DNA of 64,000 nucleotides from Parolsenella catena (GCF_003966955.1 NZ_AP019367.1:682001-746000); one strand, 5' to 3'. Positions 43,430 through 53,300 are shown, numbered from the stretch's first letter. The notes: generated by a model not told the origin, from the sequence alone. Numbers and translations are program-made.

Positions 43430-44104
43430 TCAGAAAAACGTGTGCTTCCGCTGCTTCTTAAGGAATCCCTTGTTGAAGTCTCGCCAAGATCCAAAGAAGA
43501 TTCTTTCGGCGCTCGCCTGCTCGTTGTTGTCGTATTTGAGTGCAGCAAGTTCGATTCCACAGACGAGGTCGGCAACTTGCTGGAGCTTGTAATCGCTGGG
43601 CTCGCCGTTACGATACGTGATGACCTGTTTGCCAAGCGCATACTCAAAACCCGAATGAAGAACGCGAGTTACGTTGCCCTGACCGTTGTCGTAGTAGATT
43701 TTTATCTGGTCATAAGACTGGAAGAAGGCGAGATTGTCGAACAAGAAGTTCACTAAGTCCTTCTTCATCCGAGCGAATAGCTTTTCGTCGTCGCCAAGCT
43801 GCCTCTTCTCGTAGGAGAAGGTTCGGTAGCTGTAGGGAGCTTTGTTCGCGAATGTGCTGAAGCTGGTCAGGAGCTTCTTGCGAGTATCTACTGACAGATT
43901 GGCGTAGGCCTCTCCACCACGCATAAGAGGGTTAAGGTGAAAGGGTATGTCGCTCAGTCCTCTATTGGCAAGCGTCTCTATATAGGTGGAGATAAGCGGC
44001 GCGAGCTTCCTGCTCTGGTCGTGGAACACGAGGGTAAGCAGGTAATACTTCGAGTCTGGCCCACTGTTTCCGGACTCATCTATAAAGACGGACAGCTCGG
44101 CCAC
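43430..44104 (-). CDS. DUF3800 domain protein
   Basis: The 224-residue protein starts LSVFIDESGNSGPDSKYYLL, the hallmark of DUF3800, a family with an RNase H-like fold. Asp in FIDESG and the later acidic positions (YYDNGQG about 148, DLVCGIELAALKYDN about 188) could form a metal site. DUF3800 proteins are frequent near restriction systems and mobile DNA, and a nuclease role is suspected but unproven. The start is GTG. The gene lies directly behind a terminator-like hairpin (44121-44148). Confidence 0.75.
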   Translation of the reverse strand: MAELSVFIDESGNSGPDSKYYLLTLVFHDQSRKLAPLISTYIETLANRGLSDIPFHLNPLMRGGEAYANLSVDTRKKLLTSFSTFANKAPYSYRTFSYEKRQLGDDEKLFARMKKDLVNFLFDNLAFFQSYDQIKIYYDNGQGNVTRVLHSGFEYALGKQVITYRNGEPSDYKLQQVADLVCGIELAALKYDNNEQASAERIFFGSWRDFNKGFLKKQRKHTFF

Positions 44105-44120
44105 GGGTCGCCCTCTCGAT

Positions 44121-44148
44121 ATAAAAAATGCCGGGGGGATCCCCCGGC
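44121..44148 (-). terminator. Terminator or attenuator in front of the DUF3800 gene
   Basis: On the minus strand an 8-bp stem (44130-44137 with 44141-44148, arm GCCGGGGG) is followed by ATTTTTTATAT. The T-run ends only about 17 bases before the DUF3800 start codon, leaving no room for another promoter. A minus-strand -10-like TATATA with AT-rich surroundings lies upstream at about 44186-44200. Transcripts must pass this hairpin to reach the gene. Confidence 0.7.
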
Positions 44149-44223
44149 CCTTGTTTGCCCCCTCTTGCGAGGCGACTGATATTTATATACCACAGAATGC
44201 AGGTTTTGATGCGTCCATGCGGC

Positions 44224-44529
44224 TTAATTCTGCTCACTGCAAGCATGGCGGGGCGTGGAAGCTACGCCGATGGACTGGTCGAGTGTATCCGACTGCTCCT
44301 TATTAGTAAGAGCGGGCAGGATATAGACGTTCTCACGGTCGACGGCGATTTGCGTGGGTTCGTTGTGAAGGGCGTTTACGGTGCCCAGACACTTCGAGAA
44401 GGGCGTCAGGTCGGGGACCTTGGCTTCTGCGAGCTTTGCCGTGAGACGCTCGGAGAGATCGTTGTTGAGTCGGTCGAGCCCCTTTCCCGCACCCTCGAGC
44501 GCCTCATCGATGAGCGTCTTGTCTCCCAC
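44224..44529 (-). pseudogene. Unrecognised short or partial coding sequence
   Basis: The frame has protein-like composition (KTLIDEALEGAGKGLDRLNN, then DLSERLTAKLAEAKVPDLTP) with balanced charge and a helical look, but no ribosome site precedes any start. The GTG at 44529 is the best of poor choices, and the frame stays open to 44667 with unlikely sequence. This suggests the 3' remnant of a gene whose 5' part was lost. No family is recognised. It lies between the GIY-YIG gene and the DUF3800 attenuator on the same strand. Confidence 0.35.
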
Positions 44530-44683
44530 GGGTGTGGCGGCAACTTGTGGCCGGCTTCGGGCGATGGAGCGAGGTACATATGGGACGCTGGCACGGTGAG
44601 AACGTGGCGCGGAAGGGTGCCAAACCGGTAGTGCCAACCGCGGCTGGCCATGCGGGAAGGGGTCCAAGGAGTGGTCTTTTCGG

Positions 44684-45364
44684 CTATTTCTCGCCCTTCT
44701 GACGGTACTTGTCGATGAAGGAGCCGTCTTCGGCTCTCCATGTCTTCCAACCGTTGTTGGCGCGGCCGAGCACGACCCAGGAGGCCGTGGACGGGGCCCT
44801 GCACGTGACGTCCTCCTGGAGAATGTTGCCGGAGATCCTCGCGGTCTTCCTCGGCTCGGGAAGCCACACCCCCTCCTTCGAGGGGAGGCACTCGGCCCCC
44901 GCCTTCACGGTGAAGTCCCCGCCCCTGGCGACCATCGTCGCCCTGGCGGTCCCCTCCTTGGTCTTCTTCTCCATGTGATAGGTGCCGTCGGGGATGCGCG
45001 ACCAGTCGTCCTTCACGCGGCGCTCCTCGGTGGCCTGGTCGAACGAGTCCTCCTTGGACTCCTGCTCGGGGTAGACCTGCCTGCCCTCGAGCGAGGAGAG
45101 CAGCTGGATCACGAGGTCAACGTCGAGGGCGAAGAGCTCGGAGTTGGGCACGCACGACTTGGAGAAAATCTCGTCGAGCAGGGCCTCCTTCTCGTCGTAG
45201 TCCTCTACCTCGATGGCGAAGCGCCTCTTGAGGCCGACTACGTTGAAGTAGCCGTTCCTCTCAAGGTTGTACATGCGCTGCTCGAAGTTCGAGCTGCCCG
45301 TCTTGCCGATTTTCACGAGCCCCGGCACGACCGTCGTCATGACGTAGATGATTCCCCTGGGCAC
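44684..45364 (-). CDS. GIY-YIG (T5orf172-like) nuclease with DUF4357 domain
   Basis: The 226-residue protein has an N-terminal GIY-YIG fold of the T5orf172/MUG113 type: GIIYVMTTVVPGLVKIGKTG (about 4-23), then Arg in FEQRMYNLER and Glu in the KEALLDEIF helix. The C-terminal ~85 residues (from SRIPDGTYHM) match DUF4357: variable core, then WVVLGRANNGWKTWRAEDG. DUF4357 domains occur on many defence nucleases. The start is GTG at 45364 with GGAGG correctly placed. Target and trigger are unknown. Confidence 0.75.
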   Translation of the reverse strand: MPRGIIYVMTTVVPGLVKIGKTGSSNFEQRMYNLERNGYFNVVGLKRRFAIEVEDYDEKEALLDEIFSKSCVPNSELFALDVDLVIQLLSSLEGRQVYPEQESKEDSFDQATEERRVKDDWSRIPDGTYHMEKKTKEGTARATMVARGGDFTVKAGAECLPSKEGVWLPEPRKTARISGNILQEDVTCRAPSTASWVVLGRANNGWKTWRAEDGSFIDKYRQKGEK

Positions 45365-45437
45365 ATCGTCCTCCTCGCGCTTACTGTTCTTGGGATCCGA
45401 TTATCGCACCGTGGGGCCTGGATCATTTGCTTCTCCT

Positions 45438-46424
45438 CTACGCCGGCCACCAGATGCGGGTGAGCGGCAGGATCGAGCGGGTGTCGTCGTCTGCCCTGTC
45501 GTAGACCTCGACGTAGTGGCGCACGAACGCGTCCAGGTCGAGCAGACGCACTGGGACGTTGGCGCGGTCGGCCTCGTAGCGGGCCTCCTTGGTGAAGCCT
45601 CCCGTGGAGACGTAGAGCCCGCGGTCGCCCGCGCGCAGCCCGCCTATGAACGAGCGGACCGCCGGCGCGCCCATGGCGCCCTTGCGGTGCTTGACCTCGG
45701 CCACGATGCGCGGGCTCTCCAGTCCCAGCGCGTCGGGCGACGCCACGACGTCGCGGCCTCCGTCGGGGCCCTTGGGCATGACGCGGGCGCAGTACCCCAT
45801 GGCTCTGAGGAGCCCCGCCACCAGGCGCTCCATGTCCTCCCAGTCGAGCTGGCCCACGCGGTCCTTTATGAGCTCGATGCCGTTGTCGTAGGTGGCCGCG
45901 AGCGACTCCTCGTCGCTGGCGGCGCCGTCCTCTGGCGTCGCCGCCTCGTACGCGGGCCGCCCGCCCGAGGCGGACTCTAGGTCGGCCATGACCGCGTCGG
46001 ACACGGAGAAGATGGTCTGGATGCCCCCGAGGGAGTTCCTCGACTCGGGCGCGAGCGCGTCGCGAGGGGCGGTCCTGCCCCACCTGACGTGGCGGGTGTA
46101 GGTGACGGCATCCGGCTCGTCGGCGGCGACGCATGGCCCCGAGACCTCGCCCATGTGGTAGAGGCGCTCGGCCGGGTCGTACATGACGACCGTGGAGCCC
46201 TGCGCCATGGAGTGGGCGAAGCGGTAGACCTGGCCGACGTTGGCCGCGACCCTCTGCTTGCTCTCCGAGGGGTGGGCCGACGCGTAGGCCTCCCGGATCT
46301 GCTCGCGGCCCATGGCGGCGATGTCGGCGCCGCCGAAGTCCCAGCCTATGCCTATGACGCCGCGGGCGAGCCAGTCTGCCGCGTACGCCCCGCCGCGCCC
46401 TGCGCGGATCATCCATGCGCCCAT
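45438..46424 (-). CDS. Mrr-type restriction endonuclease
   Basis: The 328-residue protein has a C-terminal Mrr_cat PD-(D/E)xK domain. LDWEDMERLVAGLLRAMGYC is followed by the catalytic GPDGGRDVVASPDALGLESP, IVAEVKHR (E.K) and GLYVSTGGFTKEA. Mrr-like enzymes cut modified DNA. The N-terminal ~130 residues (MIRAGRGGAYAADWLARGVI, GIGWDFGG, YDPAERLYHMGEVSG) look like a PUA/EVE-type domain that would read a modified base; that part is inference. The ATG at 46424 follows AAGGCAGG. It is divergent from the type I operon. Confidence 0.8.
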   Translation of the reverse strand: MGAWMIRAGRGGAYAADWLARGVIGIGWDFGGADIAAMGREQIREAYASAHPSESKQRVAANVGQVYRFAHSMAQGSTVVMYDPAERLYHMGEVSGPCVAADEPDAVTYTRHVRWGRTAPRDALAPESRNSLGGIQTIFSVSDAVMADLESASGGRPAYEAATPEDGAASDEESLAATYDNGIELIKDRVGQLDWEDMERLVAGLLRAMGYCARVMPKGPDGGRDVVASPDALGLESPRIVAEVKHRKGAMGAPAVRSFIGGLRAGDRGLYVSTGGFTKEARYEADRANVPVRLLDLDAFVRHYVEVYDRADDDTRSILPLTRIWWPA

Positions 46425-46608
46425 GGGATACCTGCCTTCCATGCTGTGTACGCTCGCATTATCGGCTGTGGGCTTGAAAAACGGGCGGCTCAAACGGAAT
46501 CTCAAGCCTCCGCTCATGTCACGCCATCCGAATTCCAAGCCCTGATTGTGCGTTTAGGGCACATGATAGACTGCTAAACAGTGAAGGAAACCAATGATCG
46601 CCTTCGGA

Positions 46609-46633
46609 ACAGCAACGATTACAGCGTTGCTGT
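46609..46633 (+). promoter_or_regulatory. Leader hairpin of the type I RM operon
   Basis: ACAGCAACG (46609-46617) pairs with CGTTGCTGT (46625-46633) around a 7-base loop, followed by CTTCGTCTTTCT and then the AAGGAG ribosome site of hsdM. The pyrimidine-rich tail makes an attenuator possible. The gap 46425-46657 between the divergent mrr and hsdM genes should also hold both promoters; TAGACT at about 46567 is a candidate -10. Confidence 0.35.
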
Positions 46634-46657
46634 CTTCGTCTTTCTAAGGAGCGTCCT

Positions 46658-48271
46658 ATGGCTCGCAAAGCCGTCAAAAAGGACAAAGAATTATCTCTCG
46701 AACAAGCTCTGTGGAACTGCCGTGTCGCGCTTCGTGGCGTGGGCAGCATGGAGAAGAACAGGGACGCCGTAATCAGCCTCGTGTTTCTCAAGTTCGCTGG
46801 CGACAAGTTCGAGACCAGACGCCAGGAGCTCCTCGAGCAGTATGGGGACATCCCAGTGTTTCTCGAGAAGCCGTCATTCTACAATGCCGCAAATGTCTTC
46901 TACCTTCCGGAGGAGGCTCGCTGGTCCTACATCCTTGACCACGCCGCTTCAAATGGCATTGCCGTCATAATCGACACTGCGATGAGTGAGGCCGAGAGGG
47001 CAAACCCCTCGCTGAAGGGCGCCTTGCCCCTCGGCCTCTTCTCTACGCTGGGTGCCTCTGCGACGTCTATCAAAACTTTGATAGACGCTATCGCGCAAAT
47101 CAGTGAGAAGCGTTTCCACGAGCAAGATCTTATCGGAAGGGTCTACGAGTACTTTCTCCAGACGTTCGCCGTTGGCAGTTCAAAGGAAGACGGTGAGTTC
47201 TACACGCCGGCCTGCGTGGTTGAGCTTATCGCTGAACTCATCGAGCCTTATGAGGGCGTAGTCTACGACCCGTGTTGTGGATCTGGCGGCATGTTCGTGC
47301 AATCGCACAAGTTCGTGGAGCGTCACCATGGCAACAGCAGTGCAATTTCGGTTGTTGGACAGGAGTCCAATCCCGATACATGGCGGCTGTGCAAGATGAA
47401 CCTCGCGATTCGCGGTATATCGAACAACCTTGGGGAGAGGGCAGTCTCGACTTTTACGATGGACCAACATCCTGACAAGAAAGTCGACTTCATCATGGCA
47501 AACCCGCCGTTCAACCTCAAGAACTGGCGCGGGGAGGACGAACTCACTAAGGATCCACGCTGGACTGGCTATCCAGTGCCTCCTGTGTCCAATGCGAACT
47601 ACGCATGGATATTGCACATGCTCTCGAAACTCGACGTAAACCATGGTGTCGCCGGATTTCTCCTCGCCAACGGAGCGCTCAACGCGGATGGCGACGAAGG
47701 AGAGATTAGGCAGAGAATCCTGGAGAACGACAAAGTCGAGGCCATCATCGTTCTACCGCGCGACATGTTCTACACGACTGATATCTCCGTGACCTTGTGG
47801 ATTCTGAATATGAACAAGGGCGCTTGCGAGCAGGGTGGCCGTCATCTGCGCGACCGCCGTGGCGAGGTGTTGTTCGTTGATCTGCGCACGTGGGATGAGA
47901 ACATCGAGAAGTATACGTACGATAAGGGCAAGAACAAAAAGAAGACGGTATTGACCACGGAGCAGATCTCCCGCGTCAAGTCCATTTTTGAAGACTGGCG
48001 CTGCGTCGACGGTGGCTATGAGGACGTTCCCGAGTTGTGCAAGTCCGTTCGCGTCAAAAGCGACGACCCCGAGGAACTCACCATCGAGAGTCGCGGGTAC
48101 TCACTTGCGCCGAGCAAGTACATCGAATTTGTGGACCACGACTTGGACATCAATTACGAGAAGGAAATGGGACGTATCCAGGATGAGATGAAGCAATTGC
48201 TAACAACCGAGAAGAAGTCCCAGGCCATGCTTGCAGCTGCGTTTGAGGGTATCGGCTATGGGATTGAATAA
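46658..48271 (+). CDS. hsdM: Type I restriction-modification methyltransferase subunit
   Basis: HsdM methylates adenine at N6 as part of the type I complex. The 537-residue protein has an N-terminal helical domain (ALWNCRVALRGVGSMEKNRD). SAM motif I is VVYDPCCGSGGMFVQ (about 206-220), and the catalytic motif IV is MANPPFNLKNW (Asn about 282). EFYTPACVVELIAELI (about 186) is the conserved block before motif I. Its stop overlaps hsdS by 14 bases. Codon use is more AT-tolerant than in the flanking core genes, in keeping with acquisition. Confidence 0.95.
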   Translation: MARKAVKKDKELSLEQALWNCRVALRGVGSMEKNRDAVISLVFLKFAGDKFETRRQELLEQYGDIPVFLEKPSFYNAANVFYLPEEARWSYILDHAASNGIAVIIDTAMSEAERANPSLKGALPLGLFSTLGASATSIKTLIDAIAQISEKRFHEQDLIGRVYEYFLQTFAVGSSKEDGEFYTPACVVELIAELIEPYEGVVYDPCCGSGGMFVQSHKFVERHHGNSSAISVVGQESNPDTWRLCKMNLAIRGISNNLGERAVSTFTMDQHPDKKVDFIMANPPFNLKNWRGEDELTKDPRWTGYPVPPVSNANYAWILHMLSKLDVNHGVAGFLLANGALNADGDEGEIRQRILENDKVEAIIVLPRDMFYTTDISVTLWILNMNKGACEQGGRHLRDRRGEVLFVDLRTWDENIEKYTYDKGKNKKKTVLTTEQISRVKSIFEDWRCVDGGYEDVPELCKSVRVKSDDPEELTIESRGYSLAPSKYIEFVDHDLDINYEKEMGRIQDEMKQLLTTEKKSQAMLAAAFEGIGYGIE

Positions 48272-49385
48272 AGTAAAACTTGGGGAGCTTATTGCTCGCT
48301 CTGATAAAAGAAACGTCGAGAACAGATATAGCGTTGGCTCTGTCCGTGGCCTTTCTGTTGAAAAGGTATTTATTCCGACGAAGGCGGACATGAGAGGTGT
48401 CTCGCTGAAACCCTACAAATTGGTTGAGCCCGATTGGTTCGCATACGTAACGATTACCTCGCGTAATAGCGACAAGCTTACGATTGCTCACAATACGTCG
48501 GGAAGCAGCTATATTGTCTCCTCTTCTTATGAGGTGTTCTACGTCCAGGATTCCAGTCGTTTGGATTCAGCCTACCTATTCATGTTGTTCAATCGTGCCG
48601 AATTCGATAGATATGCTCGTTTTAATTCTTGGGGGAGTGCGCGCGAGGCATTTTCATGGAAGGATCTTTGCGACACCGAAATCGAATTGCCGCCAATCGA
48701 GATTCAGCGAAAATACGTTGCCGTCTATGAGGCGATGCTGGCCAACCAGCGGGCTTACGAGAAGGGACTCGACGACCTAAAGCTGGCGTGTGATGCGTTT
48801 ATCGAAAGGCTAATGAGCGAGCTTCCTCATGAAGCTATCGCTCCTTATATAAGCCGCAAAGCAGACAGGAATAGGGACCGAGAGCAAGAGCTTGATAGGG
48901 TTCTGGGGCTTAGTACTAAAAAAGAATTCAGGGTTCCTCAGAGTCGTGTCAACAAGAAAGAACTTGGGAATTATAAGGTGGTCGAACCTGGGGATATAGC
49001 TTATGTTCCAACGACGGACACTTGGAAGGTTCTGGCTTTTGCAGTAAACAACCAAAATACCGCCATTGTCGTCTCTCCGATATACGAGGTCTTTTCAGTC
49101 GACAAGATGAAGCTACTCCCCGAATATCTAGGGGCTTTCTTGCGCAGGAGCGAATTCGATCGGTATGCGCGTTTCTCGTCATGGGGGAGTGCCCGAGAAA
49201 ATTTTACTTTTGAGGAGATGAGAGACATCCGAATTCCAATACCAGAAATTGGGATTCAAGAGGTTGTGGTCAATCTGTCAAATGCAGTCCGTGAAAGAAG
49301 GATGATTTGTACTTGGCTCAAAAACCAGCTCAAATTAATCTGTCCAATTCTCGTTAGAGGTGCAATGCAGGAGGCTATGAACTAG
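48258..49385 (+). CDS. hsdS: Type I restriction-modification specificity subunit
   Basis: HsdS recognises the bipartite DNA target. The 375-residue protein has two target-recognition domains, each ending in a conserved helical stretch. The ends repeat: EFDRYARFNSWGSAREAFSW (about 115-134) and EFDRYARFSSWGSARENFTF (about 305-324), each followed by E/D-I-P-E-I-Q helices. The start (ATG 48258) is inside the hsdM end. This half is distinctly AT-rich, as usual for hsdS. The stop overlaps the next gene by one base (TAGTG). Confidence 0.9.
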   Translation: MGLNKVKLGELIARSDKRNVENRYSVGSVRGLSVEKVFIPTKADMRGVSLKPYKLVEPDWFAYVTITSRNSDKLTIAHNTSGSSYIVSSSYEVFYVQDSSRLDSAYLFMLFNRAEFDRYARFNSWGSAREAFSWKDLCDTEIELPPIEIQRKYVAVYEAMLANQRAYEKGLDDLKLACDAFIERLMSELPHEAIAPYISRKADRNRDREQELDRVLGLSTKKEFRVPQSRVNKKELGNYKVVEPGDIAYVPTTDTWKVLAFAVNNQNTAIVVSPIYEVFSVDKMKLLPEYLGAFLRRSEFDRYARFSSWGSARENFTFEEMRDIRIPIPEIGIQEVVVNLSNAVRERRMICTWLKNQLKLICPILVRGAMQEAMN

Positions 49386-50296
49386 TGAAGAGGCGTCTCT
49401 TTTCTCAACGTTACGATGCCTTGGACCGCATCAGTGAAACTGACCTTGGCGATGGACTTACCGATAATGTAACGCTCGAAGTCAAAAGGCGCCTTGCTGA
49501 TGTGATGCTTGACTTTTGCGAACCTCTCCGTGTCAAGTCAAGTCGATATGACAATACCACTTACGAGACCGATGCGCTGTCCCTTGCAATCGAAGACTTG
49601 AATGACACTATTGGCTATAACTTATTCAGCCTCGGTTATATGACATATAGTTATGACGAAGCAGCTGTCCTAACAAACGTTTTTACACCCCACCTCTTCG
49701 ATATCATTGAGCTTCAATACGATGAGCTTTCCGATGACGTAGAAAACGGAAAAGAAGGATTCCGCAAGGAAATCAATCGTGTTTTCCAGGAGCATGATTG
49801 CCCTTGGTTATTTACTGATGGACGTCTGGTCAAGGTCGATGCCAAGCAATTCGAACTGGACTTGAAACTCAAGGCAATCGAAAGAATGCAGGAGCTTAGA
49901 GACGCGAATCCCCTCTACCAGGGGGCCTACGACGAGCTGAGGAAGGCCGTCGACTTCCTGGGACGAGGAGACTATGCTGAAGCTGTGATTAATGCTGGGA
50001 AAAGCTACGAGAGCGTCCTCAAGGTTATCTGCGGACCAGGAGCTGAGACGGAGTCGGCCAACGGCCTTATAAAACGGCTGCTTGAGTCCGACAAGTTATC
50101 CCTTCCAGAGAGCCTCAAGCCCGAGGCTTTTCAGAATAGCGTTCTTCTGTCTTTCCCTATCATTCGTAACAAGGTGGCGGCACACGGTTCCGGTGCGACT
50201 GAATGCGAGATCAGCGCCCCGATGGCCAACCTTGCCGTCAACCTGGCGTGCGCTCTCGATACCTATCTCATCCAAGAAGCGACTGACATAGAGTAG
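49385..50296 (+). CDS. HEPN/Abi-C-like protein embedded in the RM operon
   Basis: The 303-residue protein has a helical N-terminal domain of unknown type (about 1-170) and a C-terminal helical domain resembling the abortive-infection C-terminus. YAEAVINAGKSYESVLKVIC (about 198-217) is followed at about 261-267 by RNKVAAH, an R-x5-H motif of the HEPN kind. HEPN domains with R-x4-6-H are often RNases in toxin and abortive-infection systems. It resembles proteins annotated as STM4504/CBY_0614 family. Its place between hsdS and hsdR, with one-base overlap, means it is made together with the RM system. Confidence 0.65.
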   Translation: MKRRLFSQRYDALDRISETDLGDGLTDNVTLEVKRRLADVMLDFCEPLRVKSSRYDNTTYETDALSLAIEDLNDTIGYNLFSLGYMTYSYDEAAVLTNVFTPHLFDIIELQYDELSDDVENGKEGFRKEINRVFQEHDCPWLFTDGRLVKVDAKQFELDLKLKAIERMQELRDANPLYQGAYDELRKAVDFLGRGDYAEAVINAGKSYESVLKVICGPGAETESANGLIKRLLESDKLSLPESLKPEAFQNSVLLSFPIIRNKVAAHGSGATECEISAPMANLAVNLACALDTYLIQEATDIE

Positions 50297-50302
50297 GCAA
50301 GA

Positions 50303-53300
50303 ATGAAATCGTCGGACAGCAAATTCGAAAACAGCAAATTCACTGAAGGTGAGCTTGAGCAGGCAATCATCAAGCTGTTCCAGCAGCAGGACGCCAATGG
50401 CGTGCGTTGGAGCTATGCTAACGGCGAGTTGCTGCACCGTCGCTTCGATGAGCCACTCATGGAGGACCGGTTGAAGTCGAGCCTTCGACGCCGCTATGCC
50501 AATATCGACCTGACCGAGGGCGAGCTCCAGACGCTCGTGGGCGAGCTCAAGCGTGTCCCCTCGACCCCGCTCTACGACGGGTGCCGACGAGTGTTCTGGC
50601 TCATCAACGAGGGGTACACACTTTCTCGAGAGGACACAAACAAGTCTGCCGTTCATATCGAGTACATCGACTTCGACGACATCGCCAACAACGACTTCCT
50701 CATCGTGAACCAATACACGGTCGAGGACGTGCGCACCCGCCGCCCCGACCTTTTGTGCTTCGTGAACGGCATACCGCTCGCCATCCTCGAATTCAAGACC
50801 GCCATAGAGGAGGATAAGACCATCCACGACGCGTGGAAGCAAATCGCCATTCGCTACGCGCGTGACATCCCAAGTCTGCTCAAGTACTGCTGCATCGCCG
50901 CGGTCAGCGACGGCGCCAACAGCAAGATTGGCACCGTGTTCACTCCGTACTCGTATTTTTCGCCTGGAACAAGGCCAATGACCTCGACAAGGTGTCGAAC
51001 GGCATCAATTCCCTTTACACCATGGTCGAGGGCGCGTTCGCGCCCGCCCGCTTCCTGGCAATCGTTCGCGACTTCGTCTTCTTCCCAGACGACAGCAAGA
51101 ACTCCACTGAGATAGTCTGCCGCTACCCGCAGTACTTCGCAGCGACGAAGATGCTCGACAACATCTGCGAGCACCTGCGTCCCGAGGGCGACGGCAAGGG
51201 CGGTACGTACTTTGGCGCCACTGGCTGCGGCAAGACATACACCATGCTCTTCCTCTCGCGTCTGATGATGCTTCGACGCAGCGAGGAGCTGGGCAATCCT
51301 ACCATCGTGCTTATTGTTGACCGCGAGGACCTGGATAACCAGACAAGCGAGTTGTTTGTGACCGCGAAGCGGTTCCTGCACGACGAGAATGTGCGCAGCA
51401 TCGAGACGCGCGGCGACTTGGCGGAGACGCTGCGTGGGCGCGAATCGGGTGGCGTTTACATCACCACTATCCAGAAGTTCAGCGAGCAGATGGGTCTTCT
51501 TTCCAACCGCTGCAACATCATTTGCATTTCCGACGAGGCGCACCGCACTCAGACGGGCGCGGGCTCTAAGCTTATGATCACCGAAGAGGGTGCCTTCACC
51601 CGCTTCGGCTTCGCTAAATACCTGCGCGACGGATTCCCGAACGCGACGTACGTCGGATTCACGGGTACGCCCATCGACGAGACGATTGCCGTGTTCGGCC
51701 CAGTTGTGGACCGCTACACCATGAAAGAGTCGAGCGACGACGGGATTACCGTGCGTATCGCTTATGAGCCTAGGTTGGCGCGAGTGCTCCTTTCCGATGA
51801 CGAAGCGAAGAAGATCAAGGAGTACTACGACCGCTGCGCCGAAGAGGGCTCAACCGAGGATGCCATCAAGGAGAGCCAACGCGCCATGAGCTCGATGGAG
51901 GTGCTGCTACGCGATCCCGACCGCCTGAAGAAGCTCGCAGCCGACATGGTCGAGCACTACGAACGCCTCTGTGGGGAGAAACCAGGCGTGGTACAGAAGG
52001 CCATGATAGTGTGCTCGAATCGCCCCCATGCCTTCGACCTGCTCAACGCCATCCTGGCCATACGACCCGAATGGGGCGTTGCGAAGAAGGCCGAGAACGA
52101 GAGCAGGCTATTGCCTGAGCGACTGGAGGAGCTTGAGTCGCTGCCCAAGATTAACATCGTGGCCACGCGTGGCAAGGACGATCCGAGGGACCTCTTTGAC
52201 GCCTGCGGCAACAAGGAATGGCGCAAGAAGCTCGACAAGCAGTTTAAGAACAACGATTCAAACTTCAAGATCGCCGTCGTCTGCGACATGTGGATTACCG
52301 GCTTCGACGTTCCCTCGCTTGCCGTCATGTATATCGACAAGCCGTTGCAACGCCACACGTTGGTGCAGACCATCAGCCGCGTAAACCGCGTGTTCGAAGG
52401 CAAAGACCAGGGCCTAGTGGTCGATTACTTCGGCATCAAAGAGAACATGATGAAGGCGCTCAAGACCTACGGCGGTGACGATTCCGGTGCTATCGACGAT
52501 TTGACCGTTGCCCTGGGCATCTTCCGTAACCATCTGGCCATGATTGACGACCTCATGACTAATTTCGATTCGAGTGCCTTCCATATGGGTAAACCGCTCG
52601 AGCGCCTTGGATGCCTGAATAGGGCCGCCGAGTACGTTCAGCTCTCGAAGGAATTTCAGACGCGATTCATGGGGCTTACGCGCATTCTGAAGTCTGCATA
52701 CCAAATCTGCTTTCCCTCGGGAGAACTATCCGACCACGAGACCGCGATGTCTCAGTTCTACATGGCGATTCGTTCCATCGTCTATAAGCAGACCAAGGGC
52801 GATGCGCCCGACGCCGAGATGATGAACGAGGTTGTGGAGGACATGGTGCGGCGGGCAATCAGCTGCACGGGCGTTGAGAGCGTGATTGACGTTGACGGAC
52901 CCGAGGATCTCTTCGGCGAAGATGCAATCGCTGAGCTTAATGCCATGAAAATGCCTATTACCAAGTTCAATGCCCTCATGAAGCTGGTCAAGAGGGCCAT
53001 TAGAGATTACGGACGTACCAACAGGGTTAAGGCCCTCGATTTTGATGAGCGCCTGAGAAGGGTCGTCACTGAGTACAACTCTCGCGACAACCTGACCTTC
53101 GCCAGCGAGGTCGTGTCTGACTTTGTTGACAGCCTGTCTGACCAGCTCGTTGACATTCTCCGGGATCTAAAAGACGACGAACGATCCTTCGAGAAGATAG
53201 GGATCACCTACGAGGAAAAGGCATTCTACGACATCTTGGTTAAGGTTCGCGATGACCATGGATTTGTCTTTGAGGATGAGAAGTGTGTGGCGCTCGCCAA

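Noticed and set aside
45337-46416. Second reverse open frame across the Mrr gene
   Set aside because: Arg/Gly-rich out-of-frame shadow of the Mrr coding sequence.
46581-46772. Small gene overlapping the start of hsdM
   Set aside because: The frame lies out of phase with hsdM, lacks a ribosome site and shows no conserved features.
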